This document shows positions 1-12,309 of a DNA stretch of 64,000 nt, one piece after another. The notes under the pieces were generated by a model. The model was given only the letters and a program-made list of their open reading frames with translations. It was not told where the DNA came from and ran no database searches. The stretch is from Eopsaltria australis (taxonomy: Eukaryota; Chordata; Aves; Passeriformes; Petroicidae), in assembly GCA_034509425.1 (NCBI GenBank), contig JAVTVJ010000951.1:248001-312000 (forward strand), in the 5' to 3' direction. Made by a program: the position numbers and the translations under genes. How positions within the stretch are numbered: position 1 is the stretch's first letter; each line of letters opens with the position of its first letter.

Positions 1-104
1 AATTCTTTAGATTGCTGTCAGAAAGGAATTCCTTGCAGGATGTTTTCGGTCCAGAGGAAGGGTACCAGGTTTTCGTGTCCCTTCTAGGTGTGCCAAATAA
101 CTGT

Positions 105-619
105 TGCCTTTTCCCCCAACCTGGAAAAGAAACTCAAGATCATTTTAGCAAGGAGGTAATATAAAAGGGGATCTTTATTTTGAAGGTCTTCAGGAGCAGT
201 TATGCAAAGGTGTCCATAAAAGCCCACCCCCTCCAGGGGTGAGGACGTATTTATAGCTTTTAGGAAATTAGCATAATTGATTAAAAGCACCAATTAGAAG
301 AACAAGTGGTGATTCAATTCCCCTCCAGGTCCAGCCCCTTCTCTGGAGCCCCCCTCTCAGCACTGGCTCTACTTTGTTTATGAAAATGTACCTCAGAGTT
401 GTTCTCAGCCTTGGTTCCCAGGAAGAACTGAGATAGGACTGGGCCTTGTACCCCCTGGGGCTTGGAGCTCTGGAATTTGTTTTGTCTTTCTGCCTAGGAA
501 AAGGCCATGGAAAAGTACTGGGAAAACTAGCTATTAATACAATAGGCTACAGAGCTACAAATATATGTGCAAAGAGTACAGAGAAGATATAAAAGAAAAA
601 AGGCAGAAACCAAACGGCA
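105..619 (-). mobile_element. Solo LTR, minus copy of an inverted pair
   Basis: This is a retroviral LTR in reverse orientation. Read on the minus strand it runs from TGCCGTTTGG to AAAAGGCA, giving TG...CA ends. It has a TATA-like box at about 249-255 and an AATAAA signal at 174-179, both seen as their complements on the plus strand. It is nearly identical over its whole length to 4916-5435, which lies in the opposite orientation. No internal retroviral sequence adjoins it and I see no target-site duplication (ACTGT on the left, TAAAA on the right). The ERV class is not determined. Confidence 0.75.
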
Positions 620-2148
620 TAAAAAAATTTTCATCATTTTTCTCAATCAGCAGTTTGTTTCATCCCACACTGATCTATCCACATCAGCTGAATTTTCTGT
701 AGCATTTCAATTGAAAACTATTTGAAACAACATCTATCATTGTAACCTTATATCCTTTACCCACATAGCACTTTGAATGAGCTTCTGGGCACTGTGATAA
801 TACAAATAATTTTAATAATAGGAACAAGTGCTCAGGAAGTTTTTACACCAATCAAAACCTAATAAAGGATGATATGGGATTTTTGAAGCATGTTTTAAGG
901 AAGGAAATATGATATGACCACACTATCCCACTAGGTGCACACAGGGCAGAGCACATGTACAATGCTTCCTGTAGACCAAGATGGGGAATTAGGACTCTCT
1001 GTTTCAGCAGGGAGAGTGCAGCATGTGCTTCCACCTCCTTTGCTCAATATGAAGAGGGATAAGCTATTTCCCACTTTTTCTGTCAGTGCATTGCCACTCC
1101 TCACAGTAATCCATGCAGCTGGGGCAAATCACAACTTTTTGCTATGCCTGTTCCAGCCTCTTGCTTCCCAGAATTCTCCCATCCTTCTGTATATCTTTGC
1201 TCTGATGGGTGCAAGTTAATCCACAGCTATTAGTGATTTGGACTAGTCACTAATTCATTACAGTAAACAGAAAGCACACACTTTTCTTATTGTTTGTACA
1301 GATTTAGAATATTAATTAGTTTGGATATATACACAAAACTAAATCATAAAATTATCCCCAGAGAAATGCAACTCCCAGCTGTCTCAACCCATTCAATATG
1401 TTAAAAAGCAATTACTCCTTACAACCTTCCAAAAGCACTTTATCTTTCTTTGAAGATGGCATCAGAAAAGATCCAGCAGCTTTAATGGTCTAGAAGTGAG
1501 CTGCTGGCACCTCAGAGTCGAAATCTCCATAGGACACAATACACAAAGCATTCGCAATGTGAATTCAGTGTGCGGTCAAGTGATTGTGTATTAAAATGTC
1601 TTTGCAGAACTGTGTGGTCACTCAAATATAAATCAGAACTGTGATTGCTGAGTTTTATTACAGTGTGTCAGGATGACTACAGGAAGCAAGCTTCTAGTCT
1701 GCTACCTTTTTGAAAGTGCTGGCAACCTTTCCCTCCCTGTTGCCATCCAGCAGTGCTTACTGAGCTGTACCACAATCAAAGTGATACTTCATGTGTTGAG
1801 TACACTAAGAGTTAATTCAACTATATGGCTTTCTTTAGAGGAGAATGCACTCAAATATATCTGTGTAATGAAGATTTTATACTATACAATGCTGCAGAGC
1901 TATCCCCTTTATAACAACGAACTATCAAAAATAAATCTCTCACCTCTCTTATTTAATTCAAGCTGGGAGAAAGAATGAAGATGAGACAGGGAAGCACAGC
2001 AGCTGTAGAAAGGAAATCAGTTTCGTACTACTGAAAGATCATTAAAGGGAGCAATATGGAATAAACTAATTGTGCTATAGCTGATATCATGGCAGATTAT
2101 GGCACTTACTTGGAGCCTGCAGAGACCACTCCAGGATGATGGGAGTAG
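620..2148. other. AT-rich intergenic DNA, nothing recognised
   Basis: The open frames here are short (101 codons or fewer), do not resemble known proteins and sit in AT-rich sequence. I see no repeat family, RNA gene or CpG-rich promoter. Confidence 0.5.
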
Positions 2149-2813
2149 TATTATAGCTCGCTGGTTCCTCTGTCCAGCCTGGAGAAGTACGACAGATTCC
2201 AGCTGGCTATATTTCCAGGAGTGCCCCTTTTCCCAGGGTGCTCTGGCAGCGTCCCGTAAACACTTAGCCAGAGAAACTGTGGCCTGCATTGTGGTGCAGG
2301 AACAGTCCAGTTTAGCTATCAGCTGAAGATGAATAACGAGAGGGCTCTTGGAGTGCCTTTAATTCTGAGTGGCTTTATTGCAGGATCTTCACACAGAGGG
2401 GAGGCAGGAATCTAAAAGGGCGAGGGGCCCTCAGACACAGCCTTAAGAGTTATCTCATACAACCAATCACCAGGGGGTCTGGGGGAGGATAGGGAAGGTC
2501 TAGGGTTATTTGGTCCTATGGGATGGGGAAGGAAAGGGGCCCAGGAGATAACAGGGAATAGAACAAAGGTTCTTGGGGGGAGGGAGGAGATGATGGACAC
2601 CAGCAGTGGCTACTCTGGTTTGTCCTGGGTTAAACCATGGTCACTTCACCTTCCAGGGGTTTCCTAGCTCCTTTAGACTTTCTCCACCAGTTATCTTTCT
2701 CCTTTTCTAAGTCATCTCCCCCTGGGGTCTCTAAGGACACATCCACAGCAGCTACATAGTATATTATATCCAAGGCCTTTGTACTTAATTTTGTTGTCAT
2801 TCTATCCAGCCAA
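2149..2813 (-). mobile_element. Solo LTR, same family as 39483-40173 (minus strand)
   Basis: On the minus strand this aligns along its length with the plus-strand LTR near 39.5-40.2 kb. They share the ACCATGGTTTA(A/G)CCCAGG block, the GTCCATCATCTC-type block (also in the ERV-B LTR), an AATAAAGCC polyadenylation block (plus-strand complement at 2374-2379) and a GCCAGCTGGA-type block near the end. The edges are approximate. Imperfect 6-bp flanks, GAGTAG at 2143-2148 and GAGCAG at 2814-2819, could be an aged target duplication. The link to the ERV-B and 18766 LTRs suggests class II (ERVK), which is inference. Confidence 0.6.
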
Positions 2814-2827
2814 GAGCAGGAATGCAT
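2630..2827 (-). other. Short U3 reading frame ending in EVTMV
   Basis: An open frame in the 5' part of the minus-strand LTR ends with residues EVTMV and a stop at 2630-2632. Its last 37 residues align with the frame at 39551-39670: both have ETPG, an acidic and lysine-rich run, WWR-SK-A, then EVTMV-stop. The two differ by many substitutions but by only one codon in net length. It could be a U3-encoded peptide or the tail of an internal gene overlapping the LTR. No function is assigned. Confidence 0.3.
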
Positions 2828-3215
2828 GTTTCAGGAAATTAAATATGAAATATTCTGGTGTCAAAGCCTAGACTATAAACTATCATTCCTACTTTAGCTG
2901 CTCAGAACACTCAAAAAGGAAAGTTCAGAATTCTTGGTTGCAGAGGTACTTGGGGTATTTTTTCATGTGAAATATATGCTTTAATTTTCAATTGTGTACT
3001 AACTTATTTGTCTGCTAGATGAAGTGATACAGAAGATATCCAAACACTCAGGGATTCCAGAGATATGATAAAGCTAACATTAGATTTACTCACTATCTTT
3101 GCTCCCAGAGACAATACAACAGAGAATGCAGGCACTGTATAAAAGCCAGTGTTTCTTTCCCATGATCTGAAAGATTTAGTTTTTGGAATATTTTAATTTT
3201 AATTCATTTGCAGAG
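2814..3215. other. Intergenic, nothing recognised
   Basis: AT-rich DNA between two LTRs. Its last five bases (CAGAG, 3211-3215) are the left target duplication of the next LTR. Confidence 0.5.
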
Positions 3216-3849
3216 TGTAAGAGACTGGACATAAATCCCTCATCTGCCTCACGACCATCTACAGAAACAGAGGCTGAAAACCCAAAGACCCTAAAGGGGA
3301 AAGAGGACTTTTGCACAAAGAAGTCCGAGTCAGATCCTGGTGGGATGCCTGCCAGGTGCAGAGGTGTACACATGCCTGTGAGACAGTGTTGCTCTCGCTA
3401 CCAGGGCAAAAAGGACTGCACAGGAACGATCTGCTTTGTGCACCTGCACCCTGAAACAATGGGCCTTACTCCCCCACCTCCCGGCCATTTGCCCCTCGCC
3501 TCTGGAAGGATTACCTCACCTCTTGGTTACCTGCCCCTTGCTTTCGAAAAGACTATAAAGAGACTCTCAAAAAAGATCCCTACGAGATGTCCCCACGGAC
3601 GAGATGGAATCCATCGGCTCCGGACTACGATGACTTTGTCGTGCTGTGGTAGCTATAACCCCCCTTTCTCTCTCTCTCTCTCAACCCTATATTTCTTTCT
3701 CTTCTCTATCGCACAATTGTGTTGTTGGCACTCCATAAAGGTGCTTTGATTTTGATTGAAATAAAAATACTTGCCCCTGTTTTCTTTTGCACTCTGAGAT
3801 TCGGGTAACGAACCATCACAACTCCCGCTTGTGTTAGCAGATCGTGACA
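3216..3849 (+). mobile_element. Solo LTR with CAGAG target duplication
   Basis: The element runs from TGTAAGAGACTGG to GATCGTGACA and is flanked by perfect 5-bp duplications, CAGAG at 3211-3215 and 3850-3854. A TATA box (TATAAA) lies at 3554-3559 and AATAAA at 3760-3765, with a CT-rich stretch between them, as expected of U3-R-U5. A 188-codon open frame spanning most of it looks like chance. A 5-bp duplication favours ERVL-type integration, but the family is not identified. Confidence 0.75.
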
Positions 3850-3854
3850 CAGAG

Positions 3855-4915
3855 ACAGGAGACTGATCCCCTTTCTCTGTGTCAGTGCTTATGGTGTGAA
3901 CAGGGAAAAAGACTATCTCATTCACAATAGCCAAGTCAAGAATAATCAGGTCTTAAAATAACTTCCAAAACCCTCAGTATATTTCTCCATATCCTTAACT
4001 TAAGCAAATAGACTTTTCATTCGTAGGCAGAATGAGTCTTACTCTGACATAAAAAGTGAAAAAGCCCTACGCAAATAAAAAATATTTTTAAAAAAATCAA
4101 ATTCATTTGAATCTTAATCCTATTCTTTATGCTGTCACTGGACTCTTTGAAAATTGAAACAGGAAAGAAAATCAAAAGAATCGCAGAAATTACCCTTTTT
4201 TAAATTCTTTATTAACAGTATTTTAGTAGATTGAAGTGGAATTGGATTGTGTCTGTGATTCTGGAAGGAATACAAAGAGCCATCACAATCTCTACCAGGC
4301 AGTAGATTTTAATGTAAAATCTATGTTTAATAATAATAAGTAAAAATAAACAACTGTGATTATTTCCCTGGGGTCCCCTAGAAAGGAAAACTGCAAGGAT
4401 CAGAGTTTACTCTTAACAGCATTTCTGCATTGTAAAATGCTCCTTTCTTAAGAAGAAACAAACAAATATATGTACAGACATGCACCATATTCTCCAAAAA
4501 CAACAGTTTCCCGTCTGGATTTATGGGAGGTTTTATGACCGAGAATTACAAGTCTGCATGTTACAGGTCAAATTCTACCCTCCAAATCTGTAATGCCAAG
4601 ACCATGCCAGTGTTTTGTTAGCTTTCTAAATCCATTCAGGAAGACAAAATTTCACCAAATACCTTCCACCCAAGGTGTAGAATGGATGGCTCATTTCTTT
4701 CGTCAGTCCTTAGGATAAAACAACGGGCTAGACTGGTCCAAGTGTTTGAAAATACAGTGCATGTGTCTATAATTGCACACCTAAATGTTCTGCCATGTAG
4801 ATCAGCTGTTCCCTCTCTGCAGGAAGGTTTCTTGGGAAGTCCATAATGCATACCAGAGCACTCCTCTTTGGAAAACTTCCTTTGGAAGCATCTGTGGATT
4901 TTAACCAGAGACTGA
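3855..4915. other. AT-rich intergenic DNA, nothing recognised
   Basis: No coding signal, repeat family or RNA gene was recognised. An open frame at 4636-4974 on the minus strand runs into the LTR and is not a convincing gene. Confidence 0.5.
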
Positions 4916-5435
4916 TGCCGTTTGGTTTCTGCCTTTTTTTTTTCTTTTATATGTTCTCTATACTCTTTGCACATATATTTGTAGCTCTGTAGCCTATTGT
5001 ATTAATAGCTAGTTTTCCCAGTACTTTTCCATGGCCTTTTCCTAGGCAGAAAGACAAAACAAATTCCAGAGCTCCAAGCCCCAGGGGGATGCAAGGCCCT
5101 GTTCTATCTTGGTTCTTCCTGGGAACCAAGGCCGAGAACAACTCTGAGGTACATTTTCATAAACAAAGTAGAGCCAGTGCTGAGAGGGGGGCTCCAGAGA
5201 AGGGGCTGGACCTGGGGGGGAATTGAATCACCACTTGTCCTCCTAATTGGTGCTTTTAATCAATTATGCTAATTTCCTAAAAGCTATAAATACGTCCTCA
5301 CCCCTGGAGGGAGTGGGCTTTTATGGACACCTTTGCATAACTGCTCCTGAAGACCTTCAAAATAAAGATCCCCTTTTATATTACCTCCTTGCTAAAATGA
5401 TCTTGAGTTTCTTTTCCAGGCTGGGGGAAAAGGCA
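4916..5435 (+). mobile_element. Solo LTR, plus copy of the inverted pair
   Basis: Inverted partner of 105-619. It runs from TGCCGTTTGG to AAAAGGCA, with TATAAAT at 5285-5291 and AATAAA at 5361-5366, which places the cap site and R region between them. The flanks ACTGA (left) and GCAAG (right) do not form a duplication. The two copies differ by scattered substitutions and small length changes only. Confidence 0.75.
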
Positions 5436-5679
5436 GCAAGACGAGCTCAAGAATGTGTCACTTAGTGTGAAGTAACAGAGAAATTGGCAAAGATGTACCA
5501 AACGCTCTGCTGCCAAAATCCAGTCACTGTGACATCACATCACTTTCTGCCTTCAAAGCTGTATTCTAATCCATTTTCAGCCCTGAACACACATTTGCTA
5601 AACCAGAAAACTGGGATGTGTGAGAGAACCAGAAAAGTGAGAGAATTCATGGTTTAATAGGTAGAAGTCATGCACACAG

Positions 5680-5790
5680 GCAAAAGAAAAACAAGAGATT
5701 CATTCAGTGCTTCCCATGGGCAGGCAGGTGTTCAGCCAGCCCTAGGAAAGCAGGGTTCCATCACACCTAACTGTGTGATTACCTCTACCC
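5680..5790 (-). mobile_element. Fragment of an avian ERVL-type LTR (minus)
   Basis: A segment containing CCCATGGGCAGGCAGGTG and the following CCAGGAAAGCAGGG-like words matches, in reverse, an LTR family I recognise as very common in birds. The rest of the LTR is absent or too diverged, and the edges are approximate. 38455-38580 is probably another piece of the same family. Confidence 0.45.
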
Positions 5791-7264
5791 CAGTCAAAAC
5801 CACCACTGTAACAAGGGGTTTCTTTCTTTATTGAAAATAAATTTATGAACAAATGAGGTGGAAGGCACGTCTCTCATACCCCTTTCCCTCCCTGCACTTT
5901 GCAGCAAGAGGGAAGGGAGCAGCTTGGGGGGACAAGAACCATGGGAGTCTCCTGGTGAGGGGCAGGTAGGAAGTGAAGATATAAAGAAGGTTTTCAACAG
6001 GCCAAGAGTATGTCCCAGAAGAAGTCTCCTAAGACAGTGATATTTTGTGAGTACCAAAACACAAAATCATCTGGAAAGTAAAGATGCATATTTCAGTTTA
6101 ATAGTAAAAGAACAATGGAAATCCTCCCTTTATTTAATTAGATTAGAGAAGAAAGTCCGTAAATTACTTCTTGAGGCCAATGCAGTCCATCAAAAGTAAG
6201 AGGAATAAAAGCCTTAAGCATCTAGGTATGTTTAGCAAATGTGTCTAAACACTCTGCAGGCTCTTAAATGAGCTATTCAGGTGGATTATGTGCTAGTAAA
6301 TAAATTACAGAGTTCTACGTAATATTGCTTTGCCTTTACCTGCCAAAATCCACAGCACCACCAGATCTTTCCAAGAGTACATATTCCCTTCATTATCCCA
6401 TCTGAACCTACTGCAATACCGTGACCCTGCTGTGAATATCTTTTTCAAATTGAGAGTCACCACAGAATATTTTCACAGAAAAGAAAATACTGTATGAACA
6501 TCTGAAAATATATCAACATAACTAAAAGTGTAGTGCAGTAGCACAGACATATTAAACCCATCAGAAAATTTAAAGAAAATCCAGCAATGATTTTCAGTTC
6601 TGTTTCCAGATGAGAAAGAGACCCTAGATACTGAGACATTATTCAGTCAGTATTCGGAGACCCTGGGGACCGAATTAGCTCCATACCCAATACCAGGTCT
6701 TCTGTTGCCTATAAAAGCAATGACAGTATATAATCCATGTGTGTGCAGAGCAGACATCTTTCTTACAGTCTTTACAGTTGCTAATGCCTTTAGGAAAGCC
6801 TGGTTTTACTGGAATGATAGATCTGATTGTTGGAATACTATTTCAGAAGGGATTCTCTTTTCCAAGCAGTGTTATAAAAGTCAAAATAAAAGTGAAGGAC
6901 ATCTAGAAGGAAAGACAGGAAGAATTACATGTAGTCCTTGGACAGCTTAGCTATTAACAGGTCCCTACTTCTATTATGGTCTTCAATAATTGCCACAAAA
7001 ATCAAAGAGAATGCTGCACTCTATCCCAGTAGTTTGCTTGGTAAGTAATTGTAGTTTGGCTTTCCAGCTAGCATCTGGGGACATTGTGCTGCTATAACAC
7101 ATTCAGGGAGTGGGAATTGGCAGGCAGTTTACTGGCATGACAGAATCTAACAGTTCATTGACTTTATCCCCTTTTATCCAAAATCAGTTATAAATTGCAA
7201 ACACATACATTGAAAAAAGTGTTATATTTAGAACACAGATTGTTCTGTATTATTATTCTATATT
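5791..7264. other. AT-rich intergenic DNA, nothing firm
   Basis: The open frames are short and unlike known proteins. A TATA-like CTATAAAAG occurs near 6711 but has no supporting LTR ends. The last five bases (ATATT, 7260-7264) are the duplication flanking the next LTR. Confidence 0.45.
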
Positions 7265-7968
7265 TGTGGCAGGATGTCTACCCCCCTCACCTCCTCCTCC
7301 TGTGTGCCACAGATAACGGGTGCATAAAGAGATAACCCAAGGGCAGGAAGGCCCAGCAGGGGTCATCTCTGGCACCAGAGGGTTCAAGCCTCAGCTAAGA
7401 ATTAACATCTTAGTCTGGAGAGCTGATGGAAGGAGAGATAAAGGAAAAATCACTGACTTAAGAATCATGGTTTTACACTATAAAAGACAGACGAACTAAC
7501 ACTGAGGCAGAAGTCTCTCACACCCTAAAGTGTTTGAAGCTTCTCCCCGAAGTTTGGACACAGGCTTCGTGGTTACTTCCCCGGGGATTGAGGGAAAGGA
7601 TCTCGATGTGCTGCACCAACAAATTGGATGGTAAGATACATTGAATCCTAAGCTTATGCTATTTCTTCGCTAGCTGTAACTGAAAAAGGTACCATTCTCG
7701 TGCACTGTATATATTAATCTACTGGTAGTCTTTCTTTTTGTTTTATTCCTGTGTAGTATTGGTTTGCTTTTAAGTCTTATATCTGTTAGTTTCCCCATGT
7801 ATTAATAAATGTTTCATTCTATAATAGACAGAATCAGTCATCATTAAAAGAACTTATACACGAAAGTGGGTTTTGGGGTGCTGGTTACCTCAATAAGGTT
7901 ACTACCTACTGCCAAGGCCTGGGCAGGAGGCAAGGACTGATATTTAACTCCCACATCCATTCGTAACA
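7265..7968 (+). mobile_element. Solo LTR with ATATT target duplication
   Basis: The LTR runs from TGTGGCAGGATGTC to CATTCGTAACA, with perfect 5-bp duplications ATATT at 7260-7264 and 7969-7973. TATAAAA is at 7489-7495 and AATAAA at 7804-7809. The long AT-rich stretch before the AATAAA and the 5-bp duplication suggest an ERVL-class element. No internal sequence remains, as expected after LTR-LTR recombination. Confidence 0.8.
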
Positions 7969-7973
7969 ATATT

Positions 7974-10362
7974 CCCTCTTTTCACAGCTTTCAGAATGAA
8001 TTAAAAGAAATGTTGGTCTGCAAATTTGCTATTTACTTCTATACCAGTCAAAAGATACAACATGAAACAATCCAATGTGATGTATTCAATATGTATGCTT
8101 TATTGCCTAAAAAGTACTAATGGAAATAGGCATATATTTTTGAATCACTGTTTATGGTTATTAAAAATGATAAAATTCTGTTGTTTTGAGATGATACCTA
8201 TATCTGTAGGCTGGATTTAAAGTGACTAGCTGCAATGCAGAACACATAACTTTATCCAACCATTGTCCTGAGGTCAACAAATTACCTTTTCAATGATGAA
8301 AGATGATGCAATTTTTTCCCCTGTGTATGTCCAGTATTTCAAGAGGTAAAATGTTTTTTATTTATTAAAAAAAAAACAAAAAAACAAACAAATAAAAAAA
8401 CTGAACACCAAATGGACAGGTTTTTCATTCTTCTGCTATATGGATTGAAGCTCTTTTTTTCCTACTTATTGCATCTAGTGATTTTTCTTCCCAAAAAGCT
8501 GAAAAGTTAAGAATTCGTTTCCTCCTTCACTCTGACTTGATAATGTAGGTGAGCATTGCTTCTTGAGGCCTTGTTCAGGAAACTGTCCATATTATTTAAC
8601 AAGTAATCAAGAAGTAAGGCAAGTTTACAGTTTAACAAGGTTCTGACACATTTATGTTCATTTCTATTCATCAAATCACACAAGGACATGATTAAATGTA
8701 ACTAATTAAGAACAAAAATTATACATCGACTATTCTGTTAAAATGGTCATATAAGTGTATCTATAGCCAGCATGCCATTGCAATTCAAATCAAAAGTTAA
8801 ACAAGAATATTTAACAGGTCCCCTAGAAAGTGATATTGAATAAATTCATTATAACCTCTCTTGTATCCTGTACAAAAGTTGGTTTCTTCAAAAATAAAAT
8901 CTCCAAATTTATTTCCACATAAATGAAATCTTTCATGTGGACCTCTTTACAGTGTGGCTTCCAACAGCAGTTGAAATTTTTTTTAGTGCCTGAACTCAAG
9001 TTCTTTTCTTTTATAACTCAGTTTTTGACTTGAATGCTTTTGCCAGTGAAAAGCTCTCCCTTGTTATCAAGGAGATCTGTCATCTGGGGACTAAATTAGT
9101 TGAGTGGGGCAAAGATGAAGGATGTCTGTAGTAAGAAAAGCTCCCCTTTTCTAAAGGAGGGTTTTTTTGCAAAATGCAAAGTCACCTCCTTCCCTGCACA
9201 GTGATCTGGTGGCTTTCTAATAACATGGCCCAGAAATGAGTAGTACCAGAGATGAAGCAAATCGTTCTGAGCCAACCAAATTCTTCCTTTATGTTTCTTA
9301 TCCTGAGAAGACATCAGGAAGATAGTCAGTAGTTTTCAAGCTTAGCATCTTTTGTAAACAAGAATTATTTTAGCCGGTGATTGCAAAGATTTTACCAAAT
9401 GCCTTTTTGTACAGCTCCAATCTCAGTACCACAGAGGAGCAGTTTGTTCCTCTGTACGAGAGGAAAATTGACAGCACTTTCAATTTCATCTTGAAAACCT
9501 TAGCCCACATCTCAGGAGTTTATGACTGTCTCTTTGATGTGGGAAAATGTGATGTAACTACATGGCCTTTTCATTAAAATAATGTGCTACCATGTTATTT
9601 AAAATGACTTTTGAACCTTTTCCTTGAAAGGAGTTTTGTCATTCTCTAATTGTTTCTGTTTACAATCAACATATCTGTTATCAGATCACAGCTGAAGGTC
9701 TTTACTCAGTAAAGTCAAAAGAGCTATCTATATCTGTGCCAAGGTCACTGTTGGAGTCTGGTTCCTTGCCAGCATCATTCTCTTTTCACTAATTTCCCCA
9801 TTGCTTGTCTGCTGCAGAAGCTGGATGCATCCAGTTTGCACGGAGCATATCTCTTCAAGTCTGATGAGACCACACTAGATTGTTCTTAAAGAAAGGAGTG
9901 TCTGCTAGGCCTCTTGTAATGCCAGTGTTTTTACAGAAAGTAAAAAGCAGGTTAAACAGGTGCTCATTCCCTAAAGAGACATAGCCAGTCACCTTCTAAC
10001 AGACATGTCACCAGTGACTCACTAATCTGTCACTGAATAGACATTGCTGGGAGCTTCCAGGCTTTGGCTCTATTATGTCTTGAAACCCAAGAGAATTTGG
10101 GTCACAGGAGGGGATAGTGATCCTCTGAGCATAAATATTCTCTCCAGACAATTCCGTATCATTCAAGGCAGACATCTTTCAGAGAGTAAAATCGTTGGGA
10201 AGATTCAATGAACAACTGCAGAAATTGAGCTAAGAATTGGTTAGCCTCCATTGGCACCCTGCCTCCACACACATTAAGAGAAACCTGAGTAAAATTATAG
10301 CCCCCCTAAACTTCCTGTCCAATGCTATGGGGACATAAAAAGACAAACAGTAAATGCATAGT
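7974..10362. other. AT-rich intergenic DNA
   Basis: No genes or recognisable repeats. A low-complexity A-rich tract with CAAA interruptions lies at about 8360-8402. The open frames are 72 codons or shorter and look random. Confidence 0.5.
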
Positions 10363-10900
10363 TGTGGTAGGTTGCCCCTGGCTGGATAACAGGTGCCCAA
10401 CAAAGCTGCTTTATCCCTTCCTTAGATGGATGAGGACAGAAAATAAAACAGAAGGCATGTGGGTTGGGATGAGAAGGAAAGATCACTCAGCAGTTACTGT
10501 CACAGGCAAAACAGACTTGGAAAAAATGATTTCATTTATTACCAATCAAATCAGAGTAGGATAATGAGAAATTAAAAAAAAAAAAAGAAAATAAAAGAAA
10601 AACAAACTTAAAAACACCCTCCCCACCACCACTCCCATATTCCCAGGTTCGTCTTTACTACCAATTTTCTCCCTCCACCCCCCTCCAGCAACTCACAGGG
10701 ACTGGGATAGGGACCTGCAGTCAGGTCATCACACATAGTCTCTTCTGCTCCTTCCTCCTAGAGTGGAAGTGAGTCCCTCCCACAGGAGTCCTCAATTAAG
10801 TTCTCCAGTGTGAGTCCTTCCCAGGGGCTGCAGTTCTTCACAATCTGCCACAGCAGGGATCCCTTCTATGGAGAGTAGTCCTTCTAAATAACTAAAAAAA
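10363..10900 (-). mobile_element. Diverged avian ERV LTR (minus)
   Basis: The block starts TGTGGTAGGTTGCCCCTGG and continues through CTGGCTGGATAACAGGTGCC, ACCAATCAAATCAGAGTAGG and a pyrimidine-rich tract into GTGAGTCCTTCCCAGGGGC. It resembles, in reverse orientation, an LTR family I recognise from bird genomes. A minus-strand AATAAA (plus TTTATT, 10535-10540) is placed as expected. No target duplication was found and the right edge is approximate. Confidence 0.55.
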
Positions 10901-12309
10901 CTAAACATAAATTAAGAAGCTACAACTCTACTGAAAAATATCTAGGTTCATCTGATTTGCTTTCATCACAGACTGTTCCTTAAGAAGAAAATAAGACCTT
11001 TTTCCATACCATTATGATGAGTTAACTGTAAAAGACCAGATATGGCCTTCCTGGAAACTTTTCATTTCAGAGAATGTGGAGCAGACTAGAAATCTCTGTT
11101 TGGTCTGTAAAAACCTATAGGGCAAACTTAAAATCAGATAATCATCAGTGAAAATGTAAATACCAGCTTTTATTTAATTTTTCTGGGATTTATTTAATTT
11201 TTTGGCTTCTGCTTGTGTCCTGCTGTGCTTCCACAGGCAAGCAACTATATCTCTCATTCCAGTGAAAATTTAATATTAAATCACTGTTCTGCTGCTGTAC
11301 AGTGGAATCCTGAAAGAAATGCTCTTCATGATAAATTCCAGTAATTTTTGACCCTCAACTTTCCTCAGAGAGCCGCATCAACAATATTGATAAGGCTTCA
11401 TATTACCATCTCAGGAATATAACAAGGTTAAGACAATTGCTGTGTCAGCAAGATGCTGAGCTTTTGACTCATGCCTTTATAAAAGCAAGGTTGGATTAGT
11501 GCAATTTATTGTTGGCAGCTCTCCCAGACTGTTCACTATGTAGGTTGAATTTCACACAAAACTCAGCAGCCAAAACATTCAAACACTAATACAAAATTAA
11601 CAAACGCAACAAGTAGTAACATCACCACATGATGTTGAAATCCTGATCCGGTATAAAGAAACAACAAAACAAGTACTGGTTGTAAACCTTGTGCATAATC
11701 AGAAATTCTTTAATCTAAAGATTATCTGCGTGTGATTTTAGAAAGTAGCTTACACTTTCTACCACTATGTCCTTGGCAATACTTTGTCTCACTTCTGAGG
11801 AGTATCTTATGCTGAGCTCTAAGCTTCTGTTTAATTTAATTTTAGATTTGAATATTTAACTAATATTTATATCTTGAAAGCAATATCTTGGATGGATTGC
11901 TCATCAGAATATTCTAATCCTTATTGTGTTTTTTTTATTTTTAGATTGAAAATTATAAAAATAAAAATAAAAATATATGTAAAATGTACACTCTTTTTAA
12001 ACTTGGTCAGCTTTTGCTGGGACACCATCAGGTATACAAGTATTAACAATATCAGAAATAGTCTATCTAGCACTTTCCATCTCAAGATTTGAAAATGTTT
12101 TACAAATAATTATATATCCATATATACATAATTTATATTTTTGCAAAACAGAGCAGATACTATTTTCCTTTTTTTATTCTCATTAATAATTACAATAATG
12201 TGGTAGTTTGAAAGCAAATCAGTGAGAGACTCAAAGTGAGAACTACAATATAATAGAAAAATGCAATAGTACAAAAACACTGACAGAGTCAGAATACAAC
12301 CTGACACCC
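10901..12309. other. AT-rich intergenic DNA, nothing recognised
   Basis: No coding or repeat signal that I can support. Confidence 0.5.

Noticed and set aside
3183..3749. A 188-codon plus-strand ORF
   Set aside because: It lies almost wholly in a solo LTR bounded by a perfect target duplication, and the translation shows no domain.
105..5435. The two inverted LTRs as terminal inverted repeats of one large DNA transposon
   Set aside because: Each copy has its own TATA, AATAAA and TG...CA ends like an LTR, and no transposase lies between them.
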